Shown: one piece after another, positions 33,446 through 43,500 of the stretch
Numbering within the stretch: the stretch's first letter is position 1
Layout of the letters: each line of letters starts with the position of its first letter
Assembly (NCBI GenBank): GCA_033296885.1
Contig: MU863887.1
Span: 124,001-188,000 of the forward strand
Direction: 5' to 3'
From: Triangularia verruculosa
Taxonomy: Eukaryota; Ascomycota; Sordariomycetes; Sordariales; Podosporaceae
Length of the DNA: 64,000 nt
The notes under the pieces: generated by a model
What the model saw: the letters and a program-made list of their open reading frames with translations, nothing else
Databases searched by the model: none
What the model was told of the DNA's origin: nothing
Made by a program: the position numbers and the translations under genes

Positions 33446-34108
33446 CTAAGCCGGGGAGGCTGAGGAGTGGGCCGAGGTGATGGAGGATTCTTCATGGATT
33501 GTTTCGGTTAATAGGCCTTGGAGATGACGCTGGGGACGCTGTTTGATGCTGCTGGTTAGTGCCGGGATGAGGAATTGGGTTTTGGGGGATACCGAGGTTC
33601 CGGCCCAGGGGTCGTCGTCGGTGTCAAAGGAAAGGGAACTACTGCGGCTGGCTGAACCTGGCGTGATGGCGAGCTTGTGGGCTCCCTCCATCGGCTTGGG
33701 GGATAAGGGGGGTTTGCCGGCCCGGTCGGGGGTGACGGCGCTGGCGAGGGCCATGATGAGCTCTGTGGTGATGGCTATAATGGCGCCGGCTGCAAGACCG
33801 ATGGCTACTGCGTAGAGGAGGAAGATGAGGAGGGGTTTGAGCTCGAGGAAGATGGTGGTTACGAAGGTGAAGGGGGCTGTGATCCAGTTGAAGATGGCTT
33901 TGGCGGGGGAGATGATGAAGAATGAGGTCAATGTCCAGGAAGCAGAAACAGTCCAGGTGGTTACGGCTTTTGTGATCTGCCAGGGCCAGAATAAGGAGTG
34001 GTAGATTGTGTTGTAGAATGTGAAACCGTTGTCGATGGCGGTGTCAGGGGTGATGACGTGGAGGAGAGGGCCGGCGGCGCCCGTTGGAGAGGCAGTGAGA
34101 GGGTCCAT
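33446..34108 (-). CDS. Small fungal multi-pass membrane protein, uncharacterised
   Basis: Single exon, 220 residues from the MDPLTASP start (an upstream in-frame ATG at 34579 exists, but the added sequence does not look coding). Seen: a hydrophobic segment at about 52-68 and a longer one at about 92-116 (PLLIFLLYAVAIGLAAGAIIAI), then a Ser-rich cytosolic-looking tail ending in GLLTETIHEESS and a short Ser/Ala stretch. The MDPL start, the central paired membrane segment and a GLL-x-TIxEE tail fit a conserved but uncharacterised ascomycete membrane protein family as I remember it; I cannot name a function. It is divergent from the POP8-like gene. After the TAG the same frame continues into the next minus-strand gene. 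Confidence 0.65.
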   Translation of the reverse strand: MDPLTASPTGAAGPLLHVITPDTAIDNGFTFYNTIYHSLFWPWQITKAVTTWTVSASWTLTSFFIISPAKAIFNWITAPFTFVTTIFLELKPLLIFLLYAVAIGLAAGAIIAITTELIMALASAVTPDRAGKPPLSPKPMEGAHKLAITPGSASRSSSLSFDTDDDPWAGTSVSPKTQFLIPALTSSIKQRPQRHLQGLLTETIHEESSITSAHSSASPA

Positions 34109-34735
34109 AGTCACACAGATAACTGCCCAATAAAACGGGGCGTATATTGGCGACGGGAAAGGGAGTGAGGAAGTGGTTTTGTTGGCGGATGAAATGCTAC
34201 TGTATACCACCTTGCGGGAGCATTGTGATGCGGTGTGGACGAGGTGGTTGGAAGTTGAAGAGGGAAGAGCTGTTATTGCCTTGGGCCCATTTGTTCCTTC
34301 ATCAGTAAGAGGAAAGGAAGGATGCATCTGTCGTCCCAAAAGGAGAGTGTCATGTACAAGTGCTATTATTCTCCAGAGCCTCCTGCTTCTTTGGAATGTA
34401 TAAATCATGGTGGATGATGCACGACCGGCAGTGACGGACAGGGGCCCCTGGCAAATGATGCAGGGGGGGGGAAGGGTAACAGTGTGGGGCAAAGCTTTTG
34501 CTGAGACCCCGATACAGGCATAACTCATCTGAAGCTTCACACCGTCAAGCTTCACAAAAACAACTTTAACTTCTTTCAAGTTTCAACACCAAGGCCAAAC
34601 CCTTAGGAAAAAACCCGATCAAAATCACGAAACTCACTTCTCAAATCTTAATATCAAGAACTAGCCTCACAAGAAATAAAACACACGTCAAACCATCACT
34701 TTCAAAACTGACCACCAAACCCCACGACTTACACC
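34109..34735. promoter_or_regulatory. Divergent promoter region, membrane protein and POP8
   Basis: 627 bases between divergent starts. The POP8 side is A/C-rich (34560-34735), typical of a leader; the other half is open on the minus strand by composition. No defined element assigned. Confidence 0.4.
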
Positions 34736-35161
34736 ATGACGGAAGCAATGGACCTCGACCCTCACCCACGCTCCTCCCTCCCCAAAACCAAAAAGTCCCT
34801 CCCCCTCACAACCCTTACCCTTCCCCCCTCGACCTTCTCCTACGCCCACCTCACCCTCCTATCTCCCTCCACAGTCCAACTCGACCCCCTTCAGCTAAAA
34901 TCCTACCTCACCTCCGCCCTCTCCCAGTTCCTCGGCCAAACCGGCACCGCCATCCCAATCGACATCCTCAGCGTCTCCTCCTCCTCAGCCTGGGTCCGAC
35001 TACCACGTCCCGACCTCGCCGCTTTTAGCGCGGCAATCGCTGCTTTTCCAGGGATATCATCAGGGAGAGAAAGAATCGTCCTAAAGGTGGAGGCGGCGGG
35101 GGATTACCTCGGTGCTCTTATAAGCAGATCAAAGGACGGTGATGATATCTGGGGGCCTTGA
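34736..35161 (+). CDS. POP8: Pop8-like subunit of RNase P / RNase MRP
   Basis: Single exon, 141 residues. Seen: a short Pro-rich N-terminus, then FSYAHLTLLSP and LDPLQLKSYLTSALSQFLGQTGTAIPIDIL, followed by AWVRLPRPDLAAFSAAIAAF. Known of the family: this alternation of strands and one helix (aspartate-free Rpp14/Pop5-type fold) is the Pop8-like domain, a protein subunit of nuclear RNase P (tRNA 5' maturation) and RNase MRP (rRNA processing). The length fits. The start is chosen as the first ATG of the frame, within an A/C-rich leader. The assignment rests on pattern recognition of a fast-evolving family. Confidence 0.75.
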   Translation: MTEAMDLDPHPRSSLPKTKKSLPLTTLTLPPSTFSYAHLTLLSPSTVQLDPLQLKSYLTSALSQFLGQTGTAIPIDILSVSSSSAWVRLPRPDLAAFSAAIAAFPGISSGRERIVLKVEAAGDYLGALISRSKDGDDIWGP

Positions 35162-35601
35162 TCACAAATATCTCACCGTGATGGCGGAGAAAAGAGAGAA
35201 ATGCATTCAATGGGAGTAACGGAATTTGATACCCAGTTGGTTGGTCAGTGAACAAAAAAAAAGGGGGGGTTGCTTGCTATTATGGGCGAACGTGGCTGGG
35301 ATCAGGATGACATGTTTGTTTGTTCCCAGAGAAAACGACTTGGATTTGCTTTTTATATTTGGCTCGACCGAGCTATGGCATATATATATAGCGACATGAT
35401 CTTGTCCCAACATTTCAGGGTAAAGCTTGTTTTCACCACAGCCACACATTGGACAGGACGGCCGACCCGTCGCCGCCACCTCCAATCAACCGAGCAAACG
35501 CCATGCTAATGATGCTCCCCAAAGTTCCTTTTGCGTGAGCGGAGCCAGTCTTGTTCTCGTTTATGGGCATATTTTCTTTTTTCAACTACCAACTTCCCAC
35601 C
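35162..35601. other. Convergent 3' region, POP8 and PP5
   Basis: 440 bases between converging stops; no gene seen. Confidence 0.5.
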
Positions 35602-37284
35602 TTACATGAGCGAGGACATCATGCTCGAGTTGGCGTAGGCCTGGAATAATCAATCAGTACTGAGCTCTTCGAAGAGGTAGAGGACAGAGACTTACCATTG
35701 GCCGGATATTTGGATGGGGCACAGCATCGAACTGTGTGAATCTGAGCTTGAGATCTGGGCCGATGTTGATGAAGGCGCCCTTGTTCTCCGTCATGTCGCA
35801 GTACTTGGGCGCAGAGAAGACTAGATTTATGGTTAGAATGATTTCCCAAAACAGAAGATAAGACAATAAGCAAACATACCAGTGATGCACTTTCCATCAT
35901 GCTCCTCCTCATAACCAGCCATCCTGACCTCGTGCGATCTGATGACCGCCTCCAGCCCGTTCTTCTCGCAGAACCTCTTGGTGACATCGGGACCGAACTG
36001 CATACCCACGCCACGCTTGCTTGGGCCACGACCAGGCTCTGGCTGAGGGTCTGTCCACAGCATCTCCATCATCAAACCCGACTGGCCAGGCTGTCTCTGC
36101 TTGTGTCTGTCCAATTTCCTAATATCGTCGAGTGTTACGCTATCGTCAGAGAATAGACCGCCGTGAAGCACAAAGAACTTCTTGCCGATGAGCGTCGCGA
36201 GGGGAAGAGCTGAGAAACTCTCAGAGAAGAGCTTGAAGATTCTCTCGTTGTACTTGGCCTTGCACTCGCCCTCGAAACCGTACACGCGGTTCATATCGTC
36301 TGTCTCATGATTGCCGCGGTTGATAAAGAAGTTCTTGGGACGGAGCCACTTATTAGCATACAGGAGGAGGGCGATTTCAGTGGACCAAGAGCCTCTGTCG
36401 ACAAAGTCACCGTTGAAAAGGTACCAGTGCTTGTCGTTGGGGGTGCCGTTTATCCGGAAGAGCTCCATCAGGTCGAAGTATTGTCCTACACTTTGTCAGT
36501 TTCTTTGATCTGGTTTTAGTGAAAGATGACGAAGAATGTACCGTGTGTGTCACCGCAGACTGTAAGCTCAACATCCTCGGGAATCTCGACCTCCACCATG
36601 GTAGGCTCGTCATAAACCAACTTCTTTACCGCAATGACAATCTGGTACACATATTTCTTGTGGATTGTCTTTCCGTCCTTGAATCTCTCTGTCATGTCGT
36701 CAATGAACTCTTGTGTCATTTCACTCCCTAACCTGACGCCGTCATAGGAATCTTCCACGTGCATGGAGTCAACATCGAGTCCGTCAGCAACTGATGGCTC
36801 ATCCCCAACCTCGATGGCCTCGAAGAAGGCCAGCTGCCTGACAGCCTTCTGGCACTCGACAAGCTTGAGCTTGGCATCCTTATTACCAGGGTCGATCTTG
36901 ACACAGGTCTGGAAGTCCTTGACGGCTTCTTTGGGCTTGAGGATCGCTACATAGGCGGTAGCTCGGCGGTAGTAAGCCTTGATCATGCCCGGGTTCAGCT
37001 CGATAGCTTTTGTCGCGTCTCTGATCGCATAGCCGTATGCTTCTGTCTTCATGTAGGCCTGTGAGGCAACACGACTTGGTTAGTCACGCGACTGCACAAA
37101 AGTGGTGACGTCGGGTAGCGGGAAGTCTACTGACCTGAGCTCTGTTGGACCAGAAGGTTGGCTCCTTGTCGTTTAGCTCGATGGCCTTGGAGTAGAAATC
37201 GATAGCGGTTGGCCAGTCATGGGCAGCGAAGGCCTTGTTTCCCTGGTTCTTCAAGGCCACGGCCTGCTCCTCTGGCGTCGCCAT
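35602..37284 (-). CDS. PPT1: Serine/threonine protein phosphatase 5 (TPR-PP5)
   Basis: Five exons: 37284-37135, 37058-36542, 36485-35880, 35820-35696 and 35640-35602, giving 478 residues. Introns are 76, 56, 59 and 55 bp. Seen: three TPR repeats in the first 120 residues (ALKNQGNKAF, then ATKAIELNP), a linker helix, and a PPP catalytic domain with GDTHGQYFDL, GDFVDRGSWS and RGNHET metal-binding motifs and HGG near the substrate site. The last exon gives AYANSSMMSSLM, the usual PP5 end. Known of the family: the TPRs bind the Hsp90 C-terminus, and the phosphatase resets Cdc37 and Hsp90 clients; the TPR domain is autoinhibitory. The start at 37284 follows family length. An in-frame ATG further up (37566) would add 94 residues of unlikely sequence. 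Confidence 0.95.
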
Positions 37285-38289
37285 CTTCCCTTCCTCTTTC
37301 TCTGGTTCGGGCTGCGTTTTTCTTGACCACGGGAACATGCGCGGGGTTGTTGAGACGAGTTGACAGTGGGGGTGTCTGTTGAAAAATATTCTGGAGAACT
37401 TCAGCAAAGGCGGGAAATTCACGGTGGCAAGCTTGCTGAAACGATATGTTCGGAGAAGAAGTTCCTCTGCCTCACGGAATGCGCAAATCGAAGCATATCG
37501 GATGGAGATGCCTGGACTGGTCGCGGCGTGCGGTCGCCCCCGGTCGAAGTCTGCAGGACCCCGCAATATTTGCTTCTAAGCGGTACTAGGTAGCGCATCC
37601 CATCTTATCTGATGGGTATCGATAGGCGGCATCCGTCTAGGGTCCGGTCCCATTTCCGTCTGATTGCCTGTTGTGCCCTTGGGCTGTGGGTTATCGTGTA
37701 TGTCACCGAATGCTCCATGCATATCTGGTAGAAAGGTATACATTTTGTTGTATTACGTGTGTTTGTCCCCATTCGAATGGCTGTTTGTACGTATCCATGT
37801 GCCCACGTGCTTCCACCCCGTTACAGCGATACTCCCCTGTCAGCTATCCATCAAGGTACCAGGTGGCATCTTGGGGTTTGGGCTTTGATATCTTTTCGAA
37901 CCTGAGATATGATCGAGCAAAGACCGTACCCCGCCTCTCTCACTAATTGTCGGCTATATTGACCAGAATCCGACAGCCTGGCTCGTCCGGGGAGCCACGT
38001 GCTCGCTGAAGACCTGCGCCGGGCCTGGTTGGGACCCAGTCATGACCATGGCACACAGAAGGCGGGCAACCAAACGATGCCGAGCAACTAGCTGAATGGC
38101 TGATCCGCTGCGGCCTCAGGCTATCGAGCTCCAAAAGTACACCGTCCCTTTTGCTGACAAACTCCTTCTAAAACTAACAATGGTTTGAGCGAAGCAAAGC
38201 GGTAGAAAACCATCCAGTTGAACATGGGATGACGAAAGTGATGTTAAACACCGCCATATGTATATAAGAGTAAACAATCATGTGCTCTG
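37285..38289. other. Intergenic, PP5 promoter and 3' end of the next minus gene
   Basis: 1.0 kb with only short overlapping frames. No gene seen. Confidence 0.5.
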
Positions 38290-38846
38290 TCACCTCGAGT
38301 CATCGTCTGAAGAGGAAGACTCGTCGCTATCGTCAATAAACCCTTCTTCCAAACTAGAAAAGCGTTAGCATGCCGTTAGAAATACCAGAGTAACCCCAGA
38401 CACTTACTCTCGGCTAAGACGCCGTGAGCTGTCGATACTGTCGCCATTATTTCCGCCTCTCCCGGTAGATTCGTCTACATCCTCCAGCTCTTCACCGTCT
38501 TCCGAATCGAAAGACTCTCGCCCGCCAATAACAAGGCGATCTGTCAAATGCGTGCCCCATCTCGTCGTAAATATTAAACTCCCAAGCCAGCTTGTTACCC
38601 GAGCCCTGACCGAAGATGTCTGTTCGGATATCGTGTCAAGCGGGAGGTACTGGCTATAACGGTTTCGGTAGCGTTGCCACAGGGGCCATAGGACAAACGT
38701 CGACAGAAGAAACAGTATCAGAGATATTATCGCCGGTATTATCAGCGTCTGGTATTGGATGGATGTGTTAGTTGATGTATATTCCGTAGATATTTTCGGC
38801 AGTGCTGATGGACGGATACCTTGACGGCTGAGAAGGTGGCTCCCAT
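38290..38846 (-). CDS. Small single-pass membrane protein with acidic Ser-rich tail
   Basis: Three exons (38846-38820, 38748-38408 and 38353-38290), 143 residues. Introns are 71 bp (CTAAC branch) and 54 bp (GTAAGT donor, GCTAAC branch). Found by joining frames, since no single exon is long. Seen: a nine-residue first exon (MGATFSAVK), one strong membrane segment (LIIPAIISLILFLLSTFVLWPLW), a basic juxtamembrane stretch (QRYRNRYSQYLPLDT), then an acidic tail with GRESFDSEDGEELEDVDES and a final DDSDESSSSDDDS resembling CK2 sites. The positive-inside rule suggests that the tail is cytosolic. No domain or function recognised. The consistent splice signals, phase agreement and coherent protein make this a convincing gene. 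It is divergent from the formin. Confidence 0.75.
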
Positions 38847-39149
38847 GGTGGAGGTGTTCTAGAAAACTGGAATGCTTCGAATGGATGGGCGTGCGTGTCG
38901 CAGACTCTTCGCTTCCGGCATCAAAGAATCACTTCGTAGATACGGATATTTGGGGCATAAAGACGTCGGCGCGATAGTATTCAGGCAAGGTAAAGAAAGA
39001 GGACGCCGCAAATCGCAGCGAGGCTCTGTCAATCTATCCACATGTCAGAAGCACGACAGAAGACGCGAAGCCTTGCTGCACGTCAACGAGCTCTAGCTTG
39101 GCACCATCATGAATTATGGGTCTGCGGACAATCACCCGCAACCCACTTC

Positions 39150-39178
39150 CAACCCACCCCAACCCACCCCAACCCACA
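39150..39178. repeat. C-rich decamer repeat, G-quadruplex potential on minus strand
   Basis: Three copies of AACCCACCCC in tandem with related C-runs on both sides. The complementary strand has at least five G-runs of three or four separated by one or two bases, a classical intramolecular G4 pattern. It lies about 300 bp upstream of the small membrane-protein start and 1.3 kb upstream of the formin start. Confidence 0.7.
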
Positions 39179-39987
39179 GTGGAACCCTACCCGTCAGCGG
39201 CGCTTTCTTTAGCACCTCCTGTACGGAGAAGAAGAGGTCGGGCCACGGCGATGCGAGGACTCGGGGCACTGAGGGGTAGCTTAGTTTTGATAGTTTCCAG
39301 CAGTTCGAGGCCCTGCATGTCTACTGTGCCCTAACTTGGTGTGCTGGCGATGGGAGCATCGGCAACATGTTCAGGCCGCCATTGAGTGGCAGCTATATTA
39401 GAGTGGCAGCTATATTACCGTGGCAATCTTTGGTCGTCTTCAGTGTTCTAGCTATCCACTAGAAAGCGGGATAGCAGCTCCAAGACCACCGTTGGAAATG
39501 AGCACCCTCGTGACAAACGGGGACCAGGAAATTACCAACAAAATAGACGCTGGCGGGGTTCATGACTGTTGGAGGTACCTAATGAGAACAGACCCAGAAA
39601 CAGACAGAAAAAATCTCGAAACATGACAATGGCAGATCTCTCTATAGCTATGCGTGATACGGATATTATCCCTTGCATGGAATGGAACGAGGTGGCATGT
39701 GTGTGCTGTTGAGAGAGGTGGAAAAGCGCGGGGTTGAAGGAACAGGGTCGTTTGCCGCACAGGCCATCACATGGTCCCTGTCTGAAAATACATCCAGGGG
39801 CTGATTTGGGCTAGGCCAGTTTCAGACCACGGAACCCCTTTGTCGACCTCGCACCCACTCCATTTCCTTATCGATTCGGAGATTCTGCAAGAGAGAGAGG
39901 TTCCTTCCAGGGTGGTCCCCAGCTTCGCATTCATTTTGTTATCCCAGTCCAGTCTTGACCTCTTACGGCAGACCTCAAGCATTCTTT

Positions 39988-40035
39988 CCTTCCTTACCTT
40001 ACCTTACCTTACCTTTACCTTACCTTACCCTACCT
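39988..40035. repeat. CCTTA pentanucleotide microsatellite
   Basis: About nine near-perfect CCTTA units with one inserted T, in a pyrimidine-rich setting 470 bp upstream of the formin start. Probably a length-variable element in the formin promoter or 5' UTR. Confidence 0.85.
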
Positions 40036-40506
40036 CAGGTCCCTCCCACCTTTGACACCCTCTGCGGGAGACTGGACTAGACCAAACCGACGCGATTGAG
40101 ACGACTCACTCCGCAGCAAATGTTCGCATACCAGCTCCTCCCCCAACTCCGAGGCTGGTAGTCCGTATGTACTGCTGCACCTACCTACTGTACCTCTCTC
40201 TTGCTAGGAAAAAGCTTAATAGCGCCTCGCTATTATTCCCGATTGGACCCCCATGCTAAACACTACCGGTTTATGCCACAGAGTGACAACCCCGGCCGTC
40301 TCCCACAAGAACATGATGCGATGCGCTCTTGGTTTGAGACACCGAGTCCATTGACGACGCTTTCCTAACTCCTGCCCGAGCCGACCCACTGCTGGCTCAG
40401 CATTGATTTGAACGGCTCCAAGAGCTTCTTGCTTTCCACAGATCGCTTCTACGAATAGCCGCGAAAGAAACGGCTGTTTCACGCCGTCCCATCCGACGAC
40501 GACACC

Positions 40507-43500
40507 ATGTCATCCAACGACAAGCCGAGGGCTTCCAGCGGGAAGGCCTCGTCCTTCTTCCACCGATCCAAAAACAAGGCCGACAAGCGAGGCGCTGCCA
40601 ATGACGCCCAATACTTGGCCACCGACAACGACGGTGCTAGTTCTATACACTCGCGCAGCTCGCGCCACCAACGAGAGTCTTCGGTCATTTCCCTCGATCG
40701 CCCAGACTCGTCGGGGTCCGGCATCAACAACATGGCCGGAGTCATGACCACAATCCCATATGATGCCGTCCCGGGCGGCCGCCGCTCGCCAGTTCCCATG
40801 GAATACCTTCCGCAAGGCGACCAAATGCCCATCCGACTCCAACCACATCACTTGAACAAGGCCACCAGCGATTTTCATCAGTATCCAACTTTTGATACCC
40901 CTCAACATGCTTCTAGTCCGAACCTCGGCACACCGCGTGTGCCCACACACTCCTCACCGAGTATTTCTAATATCACCATGGCTTCCACAGGACGCCAGGC
41001 CCAATTTCAACAATGGGGACCACCGCGGGAAGGCAGCGCCGGTGGCTCCAATTCCCGGTACAACTCGTACATGACCACCGGAACCACCAGGAGCTCTGGA
41101 GACAACGCGAGCATCATGTCAGGTAATACCGGATCCTACTATGAACAAGCCCAAGCCGCAGGATACAATCGCTCATCAAGAATAGCTCTACCAAGCGCAT
41201 CTTCGCAGTCTTCCTTTCTGTCGCCGCATTCGCCCTCCCCCAGAGATGCCCGCAATACCAAGTTCCCATCCGGATTTCAGAGCGGCGACGGATTCCAGTT
41301 CCCGAGGCCCACGGACGAACAGATTATCGAACAGATGTTTCTGGCGCTCATGCAAAAAAGAGGATGGCACAACCTTCCGGACCAGGCCAAACGCCAGATG
41401 GTGGCATACCCAGCCGACAAAAAATGGACCCTCATCTACCAGGACCGGCTGGCAGAATGGCAGGGCGACCAGAAACGAAGACAGACCGCTAGGACAGGTC
41501 AGTATAGCAACGTCGATCTAACCCAGCTACCAGACGAGGAAGGGAGCCCTGAATGGTACGTGCGCAAGGTTATGGAAAATGCGCTCGACTCGAAGGGCTT
41601 GGGAAGTTTGGAAGTCAACCTACGGACACAGCAAATCGGCTGGGTGAAGCGGTTTATCGAGTGCCAGGGTCAGGTCGCTTTGACGAATGTGCTGCTTAAG
41701 ATCAACCGGAGGACGGTTAACGGCCCAACTCAGGACGCAGGCAAGGGAGATAAGAATCTTGACAAGGAGTACGATATCGTCAAGTGTCTCAAGGCCTTGA
41801 TGAACAACAAGTTTGGCGCCGAGGATGCGCTGGCTCACCAGCAGGTCCTTGTGGCATTGGTTGTGTCTCTTATTTCGCCCCGACTGACGACCCGGAAGCT
41901 GGTCAGCGAAGTGTTGACCTTCCTCTGCCATTGGAATGAGGGCAAGGGGCAGCTCAAGGTGATCGAGGCGATGGATGTGGTCAAGAATCAGCAGGGAGAA
42001 AACGGGAGGTTTGACGCCTGGATGCGTCTTGTTGAGGTCACAATCGATGGGCGAGGAAAGATGGGCAGTCTGGTCGGTGCAAGTGAAGAAGTGCGCAGCG
42101 GAGGTATTGGCATGGAGAACTTGCTGATGGAATACGCCGTGGCCACGCTCATCTTGGTCAACATGTTTATCGATGCCCCTGAGAAGGACCTCCAACTGCG
42201 TGTACACATCCGCGCGCAGTTCACAGCATGTGGCATCAAGCGTATACTGAACAAGATGGAGGCGTTCCAGTACGACCTCATCGACAAGCAGATTGAGCGA
42301 TTCCGGACCAACGAGGCCATTGACTATGAGGATATGTTCGAGAGGGAAAATAGCAGTATCAAGGATAGTGTCGAGGGAGAAGTTCGGGATCTCAACGACC
42401 CAGTACAGATTGTCGATGCTATTCAACAGCGGCTGAAAGGAAGTAAGACGCAGGACTACTTCATCTCCGCTCTGCAGCATTTGTTACTGATTAGGGAAAA
42501 TGACGGCGAGGAACGGTTACGCATGTTCCAGCTGGTTGATGCCATGTTGAGTTATGTCGCCATGGACCGGCGTTTGCCGGATATGGACCTGAAGCAAAGT
42601 CTAAACTTCACTGTGCAAAACCTTCTCGACAAGCTCCATACGGACTCGGAAGCTCGACAGGCTTTTGATGAAGCTACAGAGCAACGAAGAATTGCCGAGG
42701 CGGCTCTCGCTGAGCGCGATGAGCTTAGAGAAAGGATAGCAATGGGCGCGGATGGCCTAGTAGCCAAGCTCCAGAAACAGATTGACGAGCAGGCCAGGTT
42801 CATCGATGCCCAAAGGCGACAGGCCGAAGGGCTCAAGTCCGAAATGGACAACCTGCAGACACTCAGGGCAAAGGAGGCCCAGCGCTATGAGCTGGAGACA
42901 CGCGAGTTGTATCTCATGCTCCGCGATGCCCAGGATATTGCTGCTTCCAATGCTTCCAAGGGTAATAAGCTTGGAGAGGAGGATGCGGCTGCCATGCAGG
43001 GTATTCTGGATCGTGAGAGGCTCATGGGTCGCCTTCAGATGCAACTTGAGCGGCAAAAGACCGTGTACAAGTTGGAGGGCAGAGTCTGGGGAGAGTCTGT
43101 CGGTCCATCAGACAGACTGCGTGCCTTGCGCGAGGAGATGGAAGGCTTTGGTGGTGCAGGTGACCATCCTGATGGCCCTTCACCCGGAGCCTTTACCAAT
43201 AGCATGCTCGGCAGTGTCAAGAGGTCAACCAGGATACCCAGGAAGCCTCTTGGGCCCCGTGGTGCAAGACAAGCAACCGAAGATGATGTCTTGGAAGAGG
43301 ATATTGATGAAGAAGATGGTGCCATCATTATTGAGAAGCCTCGGCTGGTTGAGTACAAGCGGCCTGTTCTGGACCCTAAGAAGGCTGCTGGCATGTTCAA
43401 CGAGCTTCAGGGCAAGGTCCAACGATACGACGCCAGCGACTCGGAGGACAATGATGGTATTACCACGGGTCCTTCGCACCCAAGCTTGGAGGCGCAAGCT

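Larger units (their letters stand above)
38847..40506. promoter_or_regulatory. Divergent intergenic region upstream of the formin
   Basis: 1.65 kb without a supported gene. It carries a C-rich decamer repeat with G-quadruplex potential (39150-39178), an immediate 17-bp duplication (gagtggcagctatatta, near 39385-39417), and a CCTTA pentanucleotide tract (39988-40035). The last part is the likely formin promoter and leader. Confidence 0.5.

Noticed and set aside
30310..33448. Genome-wide reassignment of TAG as a sense codon
   Set aside because: Several clear genes here (FAP7, myosin V, P5B ATPase, LOG) end in TAG at exactly the expected length, so TAG is a normal stop in this organism.
39140..39180. 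Telomere-like G-rich strand
   Set aside because: Units are GGGGTGGGTT, not TTAGGG, and the tract lies between ordinary genes; treated as a simple repeat.
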